Shown here one piece after another: positions 7,517 through 16,952 of a stretch of 40,390 bases of DNA. The notes beneath the pieces are model-generated. The model was not told the origin of the DNA. It worked only from the letters and a program-made list of their open reading frames with translations, and searched no databases. Origin of the DNA: Bryobacterales bacterium (lineage in GTDB: Bacteria > Acidobacteriota > Terriglobia > Bryobacterales > UBA6623); NCBI GenBank assembly GCA_022826925.1, contig JAJDTX010000184.1, positions 1-40,390 of the forward strand, given 5' to 3'. The first letter of the stretch is position 1, and the number at the start of each line of letters is the position of its first letter. Made by a program: the position numbers and the translations under genes.

Positions 7517-7536
7517 AGTCGCGCGACCGGCCACAA
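7507..7536 (-). promoter_or_regulatory. Copied atp promoter candidate facing the PIN cassette
   Basis: Minus-strand TTGTGG (7536-7531), 18-bp spacer, TATGGC (7512-7507), with TG before the -10 as in copy A. If active it would transcribe leftward through the atpZ remnant into the 86-residue gene and the PIN gene. The hexamers are weaker than those of copy A. Confidence 0.3.
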
Positions 7537-7580
7537 CCTCAGGCGCGCAGCGGGATGCGCGACAAGGTGCGGATCGAGGC

Positions 7581-7811
7581 AGCCTACTTCGACGCTACGT
7601 CGACCGCATGCGTCATGCCGAGCTTCGCCGACGGGACCTCTTCATCGGCTTCGGAACGCTCGAGGCAAGTTGCCCTTCGGCAATCGCCACCCACCTGAAA
7701 TGCGCGGGTGTGTTCCGGACTCTAGAGAGAGCCAATGCGATCATTGCCCTCCGCGATACTCTGCGCTCCAATCGCTTCGATGCCTACCGAGAAGACTGTG
7801 CCGCAGCGTAG
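7581..7811 (+). pseudogene. ISKra4-type transposase remnant (C-terminal part)
   Basis: The plus frame ending with TAG at 7811 reads YVDRMRHAELRRRDLFIGFG, then TLEASC and, further on, GVFRTLERANAIIALRDTLR before ending CAAA. This aligns with the C-terminal region of ISKra4 transposases (MRYxxFRxxGLxIGSGxVEAGC, then SGMFWTVKGANAIIALR) and with the tail at 1-118. Key positions are changed: IGSG to IGFG, EAGC to EASC, and the MFWTV block to VFRTL. No upstream transposase domain is found, so this is a decayed fragment. It abuts the duplicated atp segment. Confidence 0.72.
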
Positions 7812-8095
7812 GTTTCACAAGATAGTCATGCGCCCTTGCTATAGGCAGGTCGACGTATGGGCTGAGGTCGCTCCGGGACCCCGTTCCCAAGCGAAGCCCT
7901 TGCGTCACAGGCTTTCAGGCTCGTTCGGCACTGATGAATCGCGAGCGCGATGTGCCGTGTCCGAGTCTACTTGCTACCGCCGGTCGAGCGTTCTACAGAA
8001 CGCTCGGTCATTACGGCAAGGCGTAGTGCATGTGACGCGACAATACTGCGGAAGGAGGTGCCAGCAGCACCTTGACGGCCGCTCCGGGACTTGGC
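7812..8095. other. Intergenic stretch with one strong palindrome
   Basis: No credible coding frame or RNA gene was recognised. It contains the inverted repeat described at 7985-8006. The region separates the IS remnant from the small membrane-protein gene, which ends at 8096 on the minus strand. Confidence 0.4.
7985..8006. repeat. Perfect inverted repeat, 10-bp arms, 2-bp centre
   Basis: CGAGCGTTCT (7985-7994) and AGAACGCTCG (7997-8006) are exact reverse complements separated by AC. With so short a centre it is more like a protein-binding palindrome or cruciform than a transcription terminator; no T-run follows on either strand. Confidence 0.7.
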
Positions 8096-8470
8096 TCAGC
8101 CGCCCGCTCGATGGCTGGTCCTGAGGAGGCCCAGCGCATAGGCCAGACCGACGACGGGAACCACCGCGAATACCACTGCAAGTTCCCAGTCCCCCTTCAC
8201 GGCCCCTGCGGCGATCCCCTGCGCAAGGGCCAGGTCGGCGATCACGTTCGCCAGCAGGACCGCCACGATGCCAATGGTCGCGGTCCTGGCGAGACGCGGC
8301 GCGAACACCAGCAGCAGCACTCCCGCGACTCCAAGGGGATGCAGGAACACCACCACCAGCCGTTGCCAGATGTCTCCGCCGTCCGCGAACGCGCCAGCGA
8401 GGCTCGTGAGTCCCACGAAGAGCGCGTGGACCACGCCCAAAACAAGCACCGCAATTCTGAAGACGGCCAT
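8096..8470 (-). CDS. Small four-helix membrane protein, unknown function
   Basis: A 124-residue protein from ATG 8470 with four predicted membrane segments (starting near FRIAVLVLGVVHALFVG, then VVVFLHPLGVAGVLLLV, IGIVAVLLANVIADLAL and LAVVFAVVPVVGLAYAL). I do not recognise the family. A longer start at ATG 8512 is possible; neither has a strong ribosome-binding site. It is transcribed away from the sterol reductase gene (start 8632), so the two may share a divergent promoter region of about 160 bp. Confidence 0.6.
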   Translation of the reverse strand: MAVFRIAVLVLGVVHALFVGLTSLAGAFADGGDIWQRLVVVFLHPLGVAGVLLLVFAPRLARTATIGIVAVLLANVIADLALAQGIAAGAVKGDWELAVVFAVVPVVGLAYALGLLRTSHRAGG

Positions 8471-8631
8471 TCCGGCATGATATGCGGGGCTCCCGAGCAA
8501 CGTCAATGGCATCGGTCGGGCGGGCAGGAGGGTTTGACGGCTACTGGTTGCGCAGCTATGGTTTAGAGAATCCCTTGCGGCGCGCAATCCCGTCTCCGCC
8601 TACCTGAATCCATCCAGCTGCTGAAACCGCC

Positions 8632-9723
8632 ATGTCCGGCCTAACCACTTCGCAGGCAGTTGCCGCGTTCTTGACGCCGACGGCTGTATTCGCCATCCTC
8701 CTCGCCCTGCACATCGTCCTGCCCGCCCGTCACGTCGACGGCTATTCCCGCGTGACGCCTAACCGATACCGTCTCAACGGTCTCGCCGTCTGCGTCTGCG
8801 CCCTTGTCATCTGGTGGTGGGAGCTGGCCTTTGCCCCGCTCGACTGGCTGTGGCTGGCAAAGTGGCACGCTCTCGCTGGGGCAGTCGCCTTGAGCGTGGT
8901 TCTCACCGTGTGGATGATCCGGCGCGTCCCCGCCGACGACCGCAGGCCGCTGGTCCAGTGGCTCGAAGGCCGGTCCCGCAACGTCCACTTCCGCGGCGAC
9001 GTCGAGGCGAAGATGTTCATGTACATCTTCGGCGGCACCTACCTCGCGCTGAACGCCCTCTCGAGCGCCGCGTACCACTATGGCCAATACGGCGAGGCGG
9101 CGAACGCCGGCCTGTTCCTGCACTCGGCGATGTGGGTGTGGTTCGTGACGGACTACTTCTGCTTCGAGCGCGTCCAGCTCTTCACCTTCGACATCATCGA
9201 GGAAGGCGTCGGCTTCAAGCTCATCGTCGGCTGCATTGCCGTGTATCCCATGACGTATCCGGTCGCGCTGTGGGCAACGGCCGGTCTGGCCAGACCCGAC
9301 ATCGATCCGTCGTGGGACCCACTGTGGCTTGGAGGTTCCGCGGCGGTTTTCCTTGTCGGCTGGGTGATCACGCGCGGTGCCAACCTGCAGAAGTACATGT
9401 TCAAGCGATTCCCCGAGCGTCCGTTTCTCGGGTTCGTGAGGCCAGTCACGCTGGCGGATGGGGAGCGCAAGATCCTGTGCAGCGGGTTCTGGGGAGCCGC
9501 CCGGCATATGAACTACACAGGTGAGCTTCTCGAGGCGCTCGGCATGGCTCTGGCACTAGGACACTTCACGAACGTGTGGGCCTGGATCTACTTCGTCTAC
9601 CTGACGATCTTCTTCCTCATCCGCCAGCGCATCGATGACGGCCGCTGCGCTGGCAAGTATGGAGAGCTGTGGACGCAATACCGGAGCAAGGTTCGGTATC
9701 GCCTGGTTCCGGGGGTTTACTGA
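8632..9723 (+). CDS. ERG4/ERG24-family sterol reductase
   Basis: A 363-residue polytopic membrane protein with about nine hydrophobic segments. The C-terminal third carries both family signatures: LCSGFWGAARHMNYTGEL (about residues 282-299) and GRCAGKYGELWTQY (about 337-350), ending YRLVPGVY. These match the NADPH-dependent sterol C14/C24/C7 reductases (ERG24, ERG4, DHCR7, lamin B receptor). Members of this family are known in a few sterol-producing bacteria and in Coxiella, where they reduce sterol double bonds. Which bond is reduced cannot be told from sequence. No squalene epoxidase or oxidosqualene cyclase gene is in the window. The next gene, on the same strand, is also reductase-like. 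Confidence 0.88.
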   Translation: MSGLTTSQAVAAFLTPTAVFAILLALHIVLPARHVDGYSRVTPNRYRLNGLAVCVCALVIWWWELAFAPLDWLWLAKWHALAGAVALSVVLTVWMIRRVPADDRRPLVQWLEGRSRNVHFRGDVEAKMFMYIFGGTYLALNALSSAAYHYGQYGEAANAGLFLHSAMWVWFVTDYFCFERVQLFTFDIIEEGVGFKLIVGCIAVYPMTYPVALWATAGLARPDIDPSWDPLWLGGSAAVFLVGWVITRGANLQKYMFKRFPERPFLGFVRPVTLADGERKILCSGFWGAARHMNYTGELLEALGMALALGHFTNVWAWIYFVYLTIFFLIRQRIDDGRCAGKYGELWTQYRSKVRYRLVPGVY

Positions 9724-9915
9724 GCGCGACTCGACCCTGATGCGCCGACCCGGGCCGCCTACTGCTGGGCCATGCGGTCAATATGCGTGCCCGCGCCAGC
9801 TTGCAATGCGATCGAGTCCTCGACGAACTCGGGCGTCAGCCGAACAGCAAAAAGACACCGGAGCCGATTGTTCCTGACGAGATACAAGCGCGTAGTGTAG
9901 TGTTACGAGATCTCT
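9724..9915. other. Intergenic region between the two reductase-like genes
   Basis: 192 bp without a credible gene. No clear terminator or promoter pair was found. The spacing is large for a tight operon but permits co-transcription. Confidence 0.35.
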
Positions 9916-10758
9916 ATGCCCGGACTCGACCTGTTCAGCCATCCGCTCGCCGGCCAGCCGTTCGGTAGCGCGCTGGAGCTCTGCATGCTACTCGTGGCGC
10001 TGACTTGGATCGTCTCGCTTGCCACCGGCGAAAGCTGCGTATGGCTGGACCGCCTGTGGTCCGTGTGCCCGCCAGCGTACTGCCTGTTAGTCGCCGTCCC
10101 GGGCGGCTTCGACGTGGCGCGAGTCAACCTCATGACGGCGCTTGCGCTCGTCTGGGGCGCGAGGCTCACCTACAACTTCGCCCGCAAGGGCGGCTTCCGA
10201 AGAGGCGGCGCGGACTACCGCTGGGGCGTCGTGCAGAAGCGGGTCGGCCCGATGAAGTTCCGCTTGCTGAACCTCGCCTTCTTCGTGCCGAGCCAGATGC
10301 TACTCATGTGGCTGTTCACCTCGCCCGTGCATCAGGCGTGGGTTTGGCGGGACCAGCCTCTCGGCTGGCTCGATGGTTTTTCCGTCGTGCTCTTCCTAGC
10401 GTGTTTCGGCGGTGAGTTCATCGGCGACGAACAGATGTGGAAGTTCCAGCAGGACAAGAAACGCAGGATCGCAGCCGGCGAGGAAGTCGCGCAGCCCTTC
10501 ATAGCCACGGGCCTGTTTCGTTACAGTCGCCATCCGTCATATCTGTGCGAAATCGGGATGTGGTTCGCGTTCTGTCTCTTTGCTGTGTCGGCATCGGGTG
10601 ACTGGTTCCACTGGACCGGGCTCGGCGTTGTGCTGCTTGCGGCGCAGTTCATCGGCGTGATCCGAATGACAGAAGAGATATCCGCGGGGAAGTACCCTAC
10701 CTACGCCGAGTATCGGGCGCGGACGCCGATAGTCCCCCTGCCGTGGCTGCGGAGGTAG
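9916..10758 (+). CDS. DUF1295 / steroid 5-alpha-reductase-like membrane protein
   Basis: A 280-residue membrane protein of the DUF1295 family, distantly related to steroid 5-alpha reductases and isoprenylcysteine methyltransferases. The key C-terminal motif LFRYSRHPSYLCEIGMWF matches the (T/S)RHPNYxGE core that binds the cofactor in this superfamily, followed by EEISAGKYPTYAEYRART. About six to seven hydrophobic segments are seen. The likely role is reduction of a lipid or steroid-like substrate with NADPH; many homologues remain uncharacterised. Its position behind the sterol reductase supports a lipid or sterol role. The ribosome-binding site is weak. Its end faces nuoN after 27 bp. Confidence 0.82.
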   Translation: MPGLDLFSHPLAGQPFGSALELCMLLVALTWIVSLATGESCVWLDRLWSVCPPAYCLLVAVPGGFDVARVNLMTALALVWGARLTYNFARKGGFRRGGADYRWGVVQKRVGPMKFRLLNLAFFVPSQMLLMWLFTSPVHQAWVWRDQPLGWLDGFSVVLFLACFGGEFIGDEQMWKFQQDKKRRIAAGEEVAQPFIATGLFRYSRHPSYLCEIGMWFAFCLFAVSASGDWFHWTGLGVVLLAAQFIGVIRMTEEISAGKYPTYAEYRARTPIVPLPWLRR

Positions 10759-10785
10759 GGTCCGCCGTCTCTGGCCCCACCGAGG

Positions 10786-12267
10786 CTAGCGCAGCGCCGC
10801 CAAGACGGACTCGCCGGCCAGGTCGATGAACCTCTGGGGCAAGACGCCGATCAGCACGGTCAGCACGCCGCTGGCCACCAGCGCCGTCCGCGTGCCCAAG
10901 TTCATGTCCAGCGACGCCGGGCGCTCGGCAGCCTCGCCGAGCCAGCAGGCGCGAATCACGCGGAAGTAGTAATAGGCGGAGACCGCCACGTATAGCGCGG
11001 CGAACACCGCGAGGATGTAGTAGCCCTCGCCCAACAGCGCCAGGAAGATGTAGTACTTGCCGTAGAAGCCCGCCAGCGGCGGGATGCCCGTCAGCGAGAG
11101 CATGAAGATTGCCATCAATATCGTGTACCCCGGCGCGCGCCCGAACAGTCCGTTGAGGTCGTCCAGCTCTTCGGCGGCCTCGCCGTCGCGGCGCAAGGCG
11201 GCAATCAGGGCGAACGCGCCAAAGTTCATGAACACGTAGGCCAGCAAGTAGATCGCGATGCCGCGCAGGCCGGTCGCGCTGAACGCAACCAGGCCCAGCA
11301 AGATGTAGCCGCCGTGCGCCACCGAACTGTAGGCCAGCAAGCGCTTGAGGTTCGACTGCGTCACCGCGGCCAGGTTGCCGATGGTCATCGTGGCGATCGC
11401 GATAATCGCGAGCAGCGGGACCCAGGCCTCCGCCACGCTGCCGTAAGCCGTGACGAAGAGACGGATCATCAGGGCGAACGAGGCCGCCTTCGAAGCTACC
11501 GACACGTAGGCCGTGGTCGGTGTCGGCGCACCCTCGTAGACATCCGGCGCCCACATGTGGAAGGGAGCGGCGGCGATCTTGAAGAACAGGCCGACCGAGG
11601 TGGTGATCAGCGCCAAGATCATGATCCAGTCCAGCGCGGGCCGGGCGGCGATGGCTTCGCCGATAGCCGCCAGGCTGGTGGAACCGGAAATGCCGTACAG
11701 CACCGAGAAACCGTACGCGAGCAGGCCGCTCGAGAACGCGCCCAGGATGAGGTACTTCATCGCGGCTTCGTTGGAACGCTTCGAGTCCCGCAGGAAGCCG
11801 ACCATCACGTAGAAGCTCAACGCCATGGTCTCCAAGGCGACGAACAGCACCACCAGGTCGTGGCCGGTGGCCATGATCGACATGCCGGCCTGGGCGAACA
11901 GGATCAGCGCGTAGTATTCGCCGCGCTGCTCGCCCTCGGACTCCATGTAACGCGCCGAGAGGATGATCGCCAACGCGGCCGCCAGCATGAAGACTACGTT
12001 GAAGAAGACCCCGAACCCGTCCACGACGACCGACCCGGCCAAGCCGGTCAGCGCAGCGCCCGAGCGGACATCGGGAAGGTATTGCAGCAGGATCGCGGCA
12101 ACGACGGCTTCGCCGACCAAGGCCGTCACCGCATTCAGCCAGCGCTGCCCGATGCGCCTCACCAAGAAGGCGTCCGTGAGCAGGATCCCGCAGCCGAACA
12201 GGCAGAGGACTATCGCCGGCTTCAGGACATGGAAGTCGTCGAGGGTGAAGCTGATCGCATCCATCAT
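10786..12267 (-). CDS. nuoN: NADH-quinone oxidoreductase subunit N
   Basis: A 493-residue antiporter-like membrane subunit of complex I with about 14 helices. Typical features are VALETMALSFYVMVGF, KIAAAPFHMWAPDVYEGAPT (discontinuous helix 7 region with conserved Lys and Pro) and AYSSVAHGGYILLG. It pumps protons in the distal part of the membrane arm. ATG 12267 overlaps the nuoM stop as ATGA; a second ATG follows directly. It is the last gene of the nuo cluster. Confidence 0.97.
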   Translation of the reverse strand: MMDAISFTLDDFHVLKPAIVLCLFGCGILLTDAFLVRRIGQRWLNAVTALVGEAVVAAILLQYLPDVRSGAALTGLAGSVVVDGFGVFFNVVFMLAAALAIILSARYMESEGEQRGEYYALILFAQAGMSIMATGHDLVVLFVALETMALSFYVMVGFLRDSKRSNEAAMKYLILGAFSSGLLAYGFSVLYGISGSTSLAAIGEAIAARPALDWIMILALITTSVGLFFKIAAAPFHMWAPDVYEGAPTPTTAYVSVASKAASFALMIRLFVTAYGSVAEAWVPLLAIIAIATMTIGNLAAVTQSNLKRLLAYSSVAHGGYILLGLVAFSATGLRGIAIYLLAYVFMNFGAFALIAALRRDGEAAEELDDLNGLFGRAPGYTILMAIFMLSLTGIPPLAGFYGKYYIFLALLGEGYYILAVFAALYVAVSAYYYFRVIRACWLGEAAERPASLDMNLGTRTALVASGVLTVLIGVLPQRFIDLAGESVLAALR

Positions 12268-13844
12268 TCGCTCGCTGGAGTCTCGGCGGGCAGCAGCCGC
12301 GAGAGCCGGACCGCCTCATCCGCCGGCTCCGCCGCGTTGCGGCTGAAGTAGCCGGGGTCGAGCCGTTCGACCAGCTTGTTGGTGGGCGCCTCGAGAATCT
12401 CGAAGAACGGCTTGGGGTAGAGGCCGATCCAGAAGCACCCGGCCACGAGCGGCGCCATGACGATGATCTCGCGCAGGTTCATGTCCTTGACGCCCTCGTT
12501 CTTGGGATTGGTGATCGGTCCCAGCATCACGCGCTGGAAGAGCCACAGCAGGTAGGCCGCTCCCAGAACGATCCCCAGCACGGCGAATCCGGCCCACCAG
12601 ATGCTGACCTCGTACGCGCCGCGCAAGATGGTGAACTCGCCGATGAAGCCATTCAGGCCCGGCATGCCCATCGACGCGAACAGCGAGATCGCGAACAGCA
12701 CCGTGTACACCGGCATGCGGTTGGCCAATCCGCCGTAATCGGCGATCTCGCGGGTATGGCGCTGATCGTAGACGATCCCCACTGCGAGGAAGAGCAGGGG
12801 CGTGGAGAGTCCGTGGTTGAAGCCCTGCAGCATGCCGCCGGAGATGCCGTTCGGGTTGAGGGCGATCAGGCCCAGCGTGCAGAACCCGAGGTGGCTCACG
12901 GACGAATAGGCCACCAGCCGCTTCCAATCGGACTGCATCAGCGAGACGAGGGCCCCGTAGATGATGCCGACGATCGAAAGCAGCGCAACCAGCTGCACCG
13001 TCAGCTCGGCCGTGGCACCCTTCGGGAACAGCGGCATGGCAAACCGCACCAGGCCGTACAGGCCCATCTTCAGCAGGATGCCGGCCAGGATCACCGAGCC
13101 CGCCGTGGGCGCCTCGGTGTGGGCGTCGGGCAGCCACGTGTGGAACGGGAACATCGGCACCTTGACTGCGAAGGCGACGAAGAACGCCCAGAACAGCCAG
13201 AACTGCATGTCCGGGCCGGTGTAGGCCGCCACGCGCAGCAGGTCCTCGAGGGCGAAGCTGTAGTGGCCGAACTGCGCGAAGTGATCGAAGTAGAGCTTCA
13301 GGATCCCCAGCAGCATCAGCACCGAGCCGGCCAGGGTGTAGAGGAAGAACTTGATCGCCGCGTACAGGCGCCGCCCGCCGCCCCAGATGCCGATGATGAA
13401 GTACATCGGCACGAGCATGATTTCCCAGAAGACGTAGAACAGGAATACGTCCAGCACCATGAAGACGCCGAGCATGCCCGCCTGCAGGAACAGGAAGAAG
13501 GCGTAGTATTCCTTGACGCGCTCCTGGATCGAAGACCACGAGCAAAGGATCGACAGCCAGCCGACCACCACCGTCAGCAGGATCATCAGGTAGCCGAACC
13601 CGTCGACGCCCAAGTAGTACTGGGCGCCCAGCGCTGGGATCCAGTCGTGCCGCTCGACCATCTGGAAGTCCCCGTTGGAGCTGTCGAAGGCGCGGATCAT
13701 CGGGATCGTGACCAGCAGCCCCAGCACGGCGAAGCCGTTGGCCACGTAGCGGATCAGGTCCTTGCTCTCCTTCGGCAGGCACATGACCGCGATCATGCCG
13801 ACGAGCGGCGTCAGCCAGATGATGCTCAGAATGTGTTCGCTCAT
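12264..13844 (-). CDS. nuoM: NADH-quinone oxidoreductase subunit M
   Basis: A 526-residue antiporter-like subunit of complex I. Diagnostic segments are the VLFYVFWEIMLVPMYFIIG helix with its conserved Glu, KVPMFPFHTWLPDAHTEAPT, and AYSSVSHLGFCTLGL. It starts at ATG 13844, 37 bp after the nuoL stop, and overlaps nuoN by four bases. The C-terminus is long and charged. A long open frame on the opposite strand is only a GC-driven mirror. Confidence 0.97.
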   Translation of the reverse strand: MSEHILSIIWLTPLVGMIAVMCLPKESKDLIRYVANGFAVLGLLVTIPMIRAFDSSNGDFQMVERHDWIPALGAQYYLGVDGFGYLMILLTVVVGWLSILCSWSSIQERVKEYYAFFLFLQAGMLGVFMVLDVFLFYVFWEIMLVPMYFIIGIWGGGRRLYAAIKFFLYTLAGSVLMLLGILKLYFDHFAQFGHYSFALEDLLRVAAYTGPDMQFWLFWAFFVAFAVKVPMFPFHTWLPDAHTEAPTAGSVILAGILLKMGLYGLVRFAMPLFPKGATAELTVQLVALLSIVGIIYGALVSLMQSDWKRLVAYSSVSHLGFCTLGLIALNPNGISGGMLQGFNHGLSTPLLFLAVGIVYDQRHTREIADYGGLANRMPVYTVLFAISLFASMGMPGLNGFIGEFTILRGAYEVSIWWAGFAVLGIVLGAAYLLWLFQRVMLGPITNPKNEGVKDMNLREIIVMAPLVAGCFWIGLYPKPFFEILEAPTNKLVERLDPGYFSRNAAEPADEAVRLSRLLPAETPASE

Positions 13845-13881
13845 TGTGTCCCGCGACCGGTCAGGTCCAAGCCGCTCTCCC

Positions 13882-15980
13882 TCAAGTTATGGTGAAAAAG
13901 AAGTACGCCGCGACCATCCCCAGGCCGATCAGCAGCCACAGCGCGTAGTTCTGGACCAAGCCGGTCTGGAACATGCGCACCGGGTACGAGGCGAACTTGA
14001 CGCCGTACCCCACGAAGTTGACGATGCCGTCCACGACCCACTTGTCGAGGAACTTTGTCAGGTTCGACATCATGCGGGTCAGCCAGCCCGCGCCATTCAC
14101 CGCCGCGTCGATCACGCGCACGTCGAAGCTGACGAGGCGGCGCCCGCCGCCCTTTGCGGCGAAGTTGACGAACGCGGCTCCGTAGATCTCGTCCACCAGG
14201 TACTTGCGCAAGAACAACCGGTGCAGGGCCGCTCCGAGCAGCCCCGACATCGGCTCGCCCTCGTAGCGCGCGGTGCGGAACATGCGGGTGGCCAACAAGA
14301 TGGCCCCCAGCGCGAGGGCCACTGACAGTGCCATCAGGCCCCATTCCAGCAGCGCGCTGTGATGTGCCGCCTCCTCGACCACCACGGACTCCGCCAGCCA
14401 GTGCTCCAGGCTCGGCAAGGCATCGTGCACCGGGCCGAACACCGGCGGAGTGCCGATCCAGCCGGCCAGGATGCTGCCCGCCGCCAGCACGACCAGCGGC
14501 ACGGTCATCGAGCGCGGCGACTCGTGCACGTGGGTGGCCGGATCGACCCGGTTGTCGCCGTAGAAGGTCATGTAGATCAGGCGGAACATGTAAAAGGCCG
14601 TCAGCATCGCCGTGACCAGCCCCAGCCCGTACAGCAGGGTGTGGTGCGAGGAGAAGGTCTTCCACAGGATCTCGTCCTTGGAGAAGAAGCCGGCCAAACC
14701 GGGAATGCCGGCGATGGCCAAGGCCCCCACCAGCATGGTCTTGTACGTGACCGGGATCTTGTCCTTCAGGGCGCCCATCTTGCGCATGTCCTGCTCTCCG
14801 CCCACCGCGTGGATCACCGAGCCGGAGCCGAGGAAGAGCAGCGCCTTGAAGAAGGCGTGGGTATAAAGGTGGAATATGCCGACCCAGTACGCGCCCACGC
14901 CGCAGGCCAGGAACATGTAGCCCAGTTGCGAGACGGTCGAGTAGGCCAGCACCTTCTTGATGTCGTACTGGACCAAGCCGATCGAAGCGGCAAAGATGGC
15001 GGTGACGCCGCCCACCACGGCTACCAGAAGCATCGCGCTCGGCGCCAGGGCGTAGATCTGGCTGGAGCGCGCCACGAGGTAGACGCCCGCGGTGACCATG
15101 GTCGCCGCGTGGATCAGGGCCGAGACCGGAGTCGGGCCCTCCATCGCATCGGGCAGCCAGACGTGCAGCGGGAGCTGGCCGACTTGCCCATGGCGCCGAT
15201 GAAGAACAGCACGCCGATCAGCGTCAGAGGCCCGGCGGCCTCCTCGAGCTGGAATCCGCCCGCCGCCAGCGCCGCGCCGACCTCGCTGAACTTGAGCGTG
15301 CCCAAAATCGAGAATGCGGCCAGCATGCCCAGTATGAAGCCGGCGTCGCCGATCCGATTGACGATGAACGCCTTGTTGGCGGCATTGGAGGCGGACTGCT
15401 TGCGGAAGTAGAAGCCGATCAGGCCGAAGCTGCAGAAGCCGACGCCCTCCCAGCCGACGAACAGCAGGGCGTAGTTGTTCGCCAGCACCAGCACCAGCAT
15501 GAAGAACAGGAACAGGTTCATGAACCCGAAGAAGCGGTAGTAGCCGCCATCGTGGGCCATGTAGCCGGTCGAGTAGACGTGGATCAGGAAGCCGATGCCC
15601 GAGACCACCAGCACCATCACGGAACTGAGCGAATCGAGCAGGAAGCCCCAGTCGGCGGTAAAGGCGCGCAGCCCGGCTTCGGTGCCGGAGTCGAGGCCCG
15701 CCAGCCAGGTCCACTTGACGACTTCGTAGCTGTGGCCCGGCACGCTCTGGAGCTGCCAGATCGCGCCGACCGAGAACAGGAAGGACAGCAGCACCATGCC
15801 CGGGCAGAGGATGTCGATCAGCTTGCGCCCGGGCGAGGGCTCGTGGTGGGCGGCGTGAGAGTCGTCCTCCGGCGGCCCCAGCGGGTGCTGCCGGTCCAGC
15901 CTGCGCCCGAAGAGCAGCATCAGGGCCGCTCCGAAGAGCGGGAACATCGGGATCAGCCAGATACTGTCTAGAAAGAACAC
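13882..15980 (-). CDS. nuoL: NADH-quinone oxidoreductase subunit L, interrupted by a one-base frameshift
   Basis: The two halves lie in different frames. The N-terminal part (GTG 15980, MFFLDSIWLIPMFPLFG on) contains LLFVGWEGVGFCSFGLIGFY and breaks after FFIGAMGKSA. The C-terminal part continues at QLPLHVWLPDAMEGPTPVSA and ends at 13882. One missing C (G on the plus strand) in the run near 15177-15180 restores a 699-residue protein, within the family's range for forms with a long first loop (here rich in His and Pro near residues 37-50). NuoL is the most distal proton-pumping subunit and carries the long lateral helix. A GAGAGG site lies upstream of the GTG. Either the assembly has an error or the gene is truly broken; the rest is uninterrupted, favouring an error. 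Confidence 0.9.
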
Positions 15981-15993
15981 CTGCCCCTCTCCC

Positions 15994-16302
15994 CTACCAG
16001 CGCAACAGGTCGATCTCGTCGGCGTGGACGGTTTGCTTGTTGCGGAACAGGGCGATCAATATGCCTAGGCCGACCGCTGCCTCGGCGGCAGCGACGGTGA
16101 TGACGAAGATCGAGAAGACCTGGCCGTGCACCTGCTGCAGCGCGGCCGAGAAAGCCACGAGGTTGATGTTGACGGCATTGAGGATCAGCTCGACCGACAT
16201 CAGCAGCACCAGGATGTTGCGCCGGATCAGGATGCCGATCACGCCGATCAGCATCAGCAGGGTGCTCAGCACGACATAGTGCGAAGTGGTGACTTCCAGC
16301 AT
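15994..16302 (-). CDS. nuoK: NADH-quinone oxidoreductase subunit K
   Basis: A 102-residue three-helix subunit. Conserved membrane glutamates are present in VLLMSVELILNAVN and VAAAEAAVGLGILIALFR, which form part of the proton path. The length is typical for NuoK. It starts at ATG 16302, 18 bp after nuoJ, and ends 13 bp before nuoL. Confidence 0.97.
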   Translation of the reverse strand: MLEVTTSHYVVLSTLLMLIGVIGILIRRNILVLLMSVELILNAVNINLVAFSAALQQVHGQVFSIFVITVAAAEAAVGLGILIALFRNKQTVHADEIDLLRW

Positions 16303-16320
16303 GGTGTGTGGACCGCCCGG

Positions 16321-16854
<534 letters not shown>

Positions 16855-16952
16855 GAGTGGTCAGCGCAAGCTTGGCGGGAATATGAACCCTACAGCATAT
16901 CACCTGCCCGGACTGCTCCCCGCGCTGCGGCGGAACGCCCGGACGGCGCGCG

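Noticed and set aside
12756..13895. Long open frame antisense to nuoM
   Set aside because: It mirrors the codon structure of a clear membrane protein and has a His/Gln/Arg/Asp-rich composition typical of GC-rich antisense frames.
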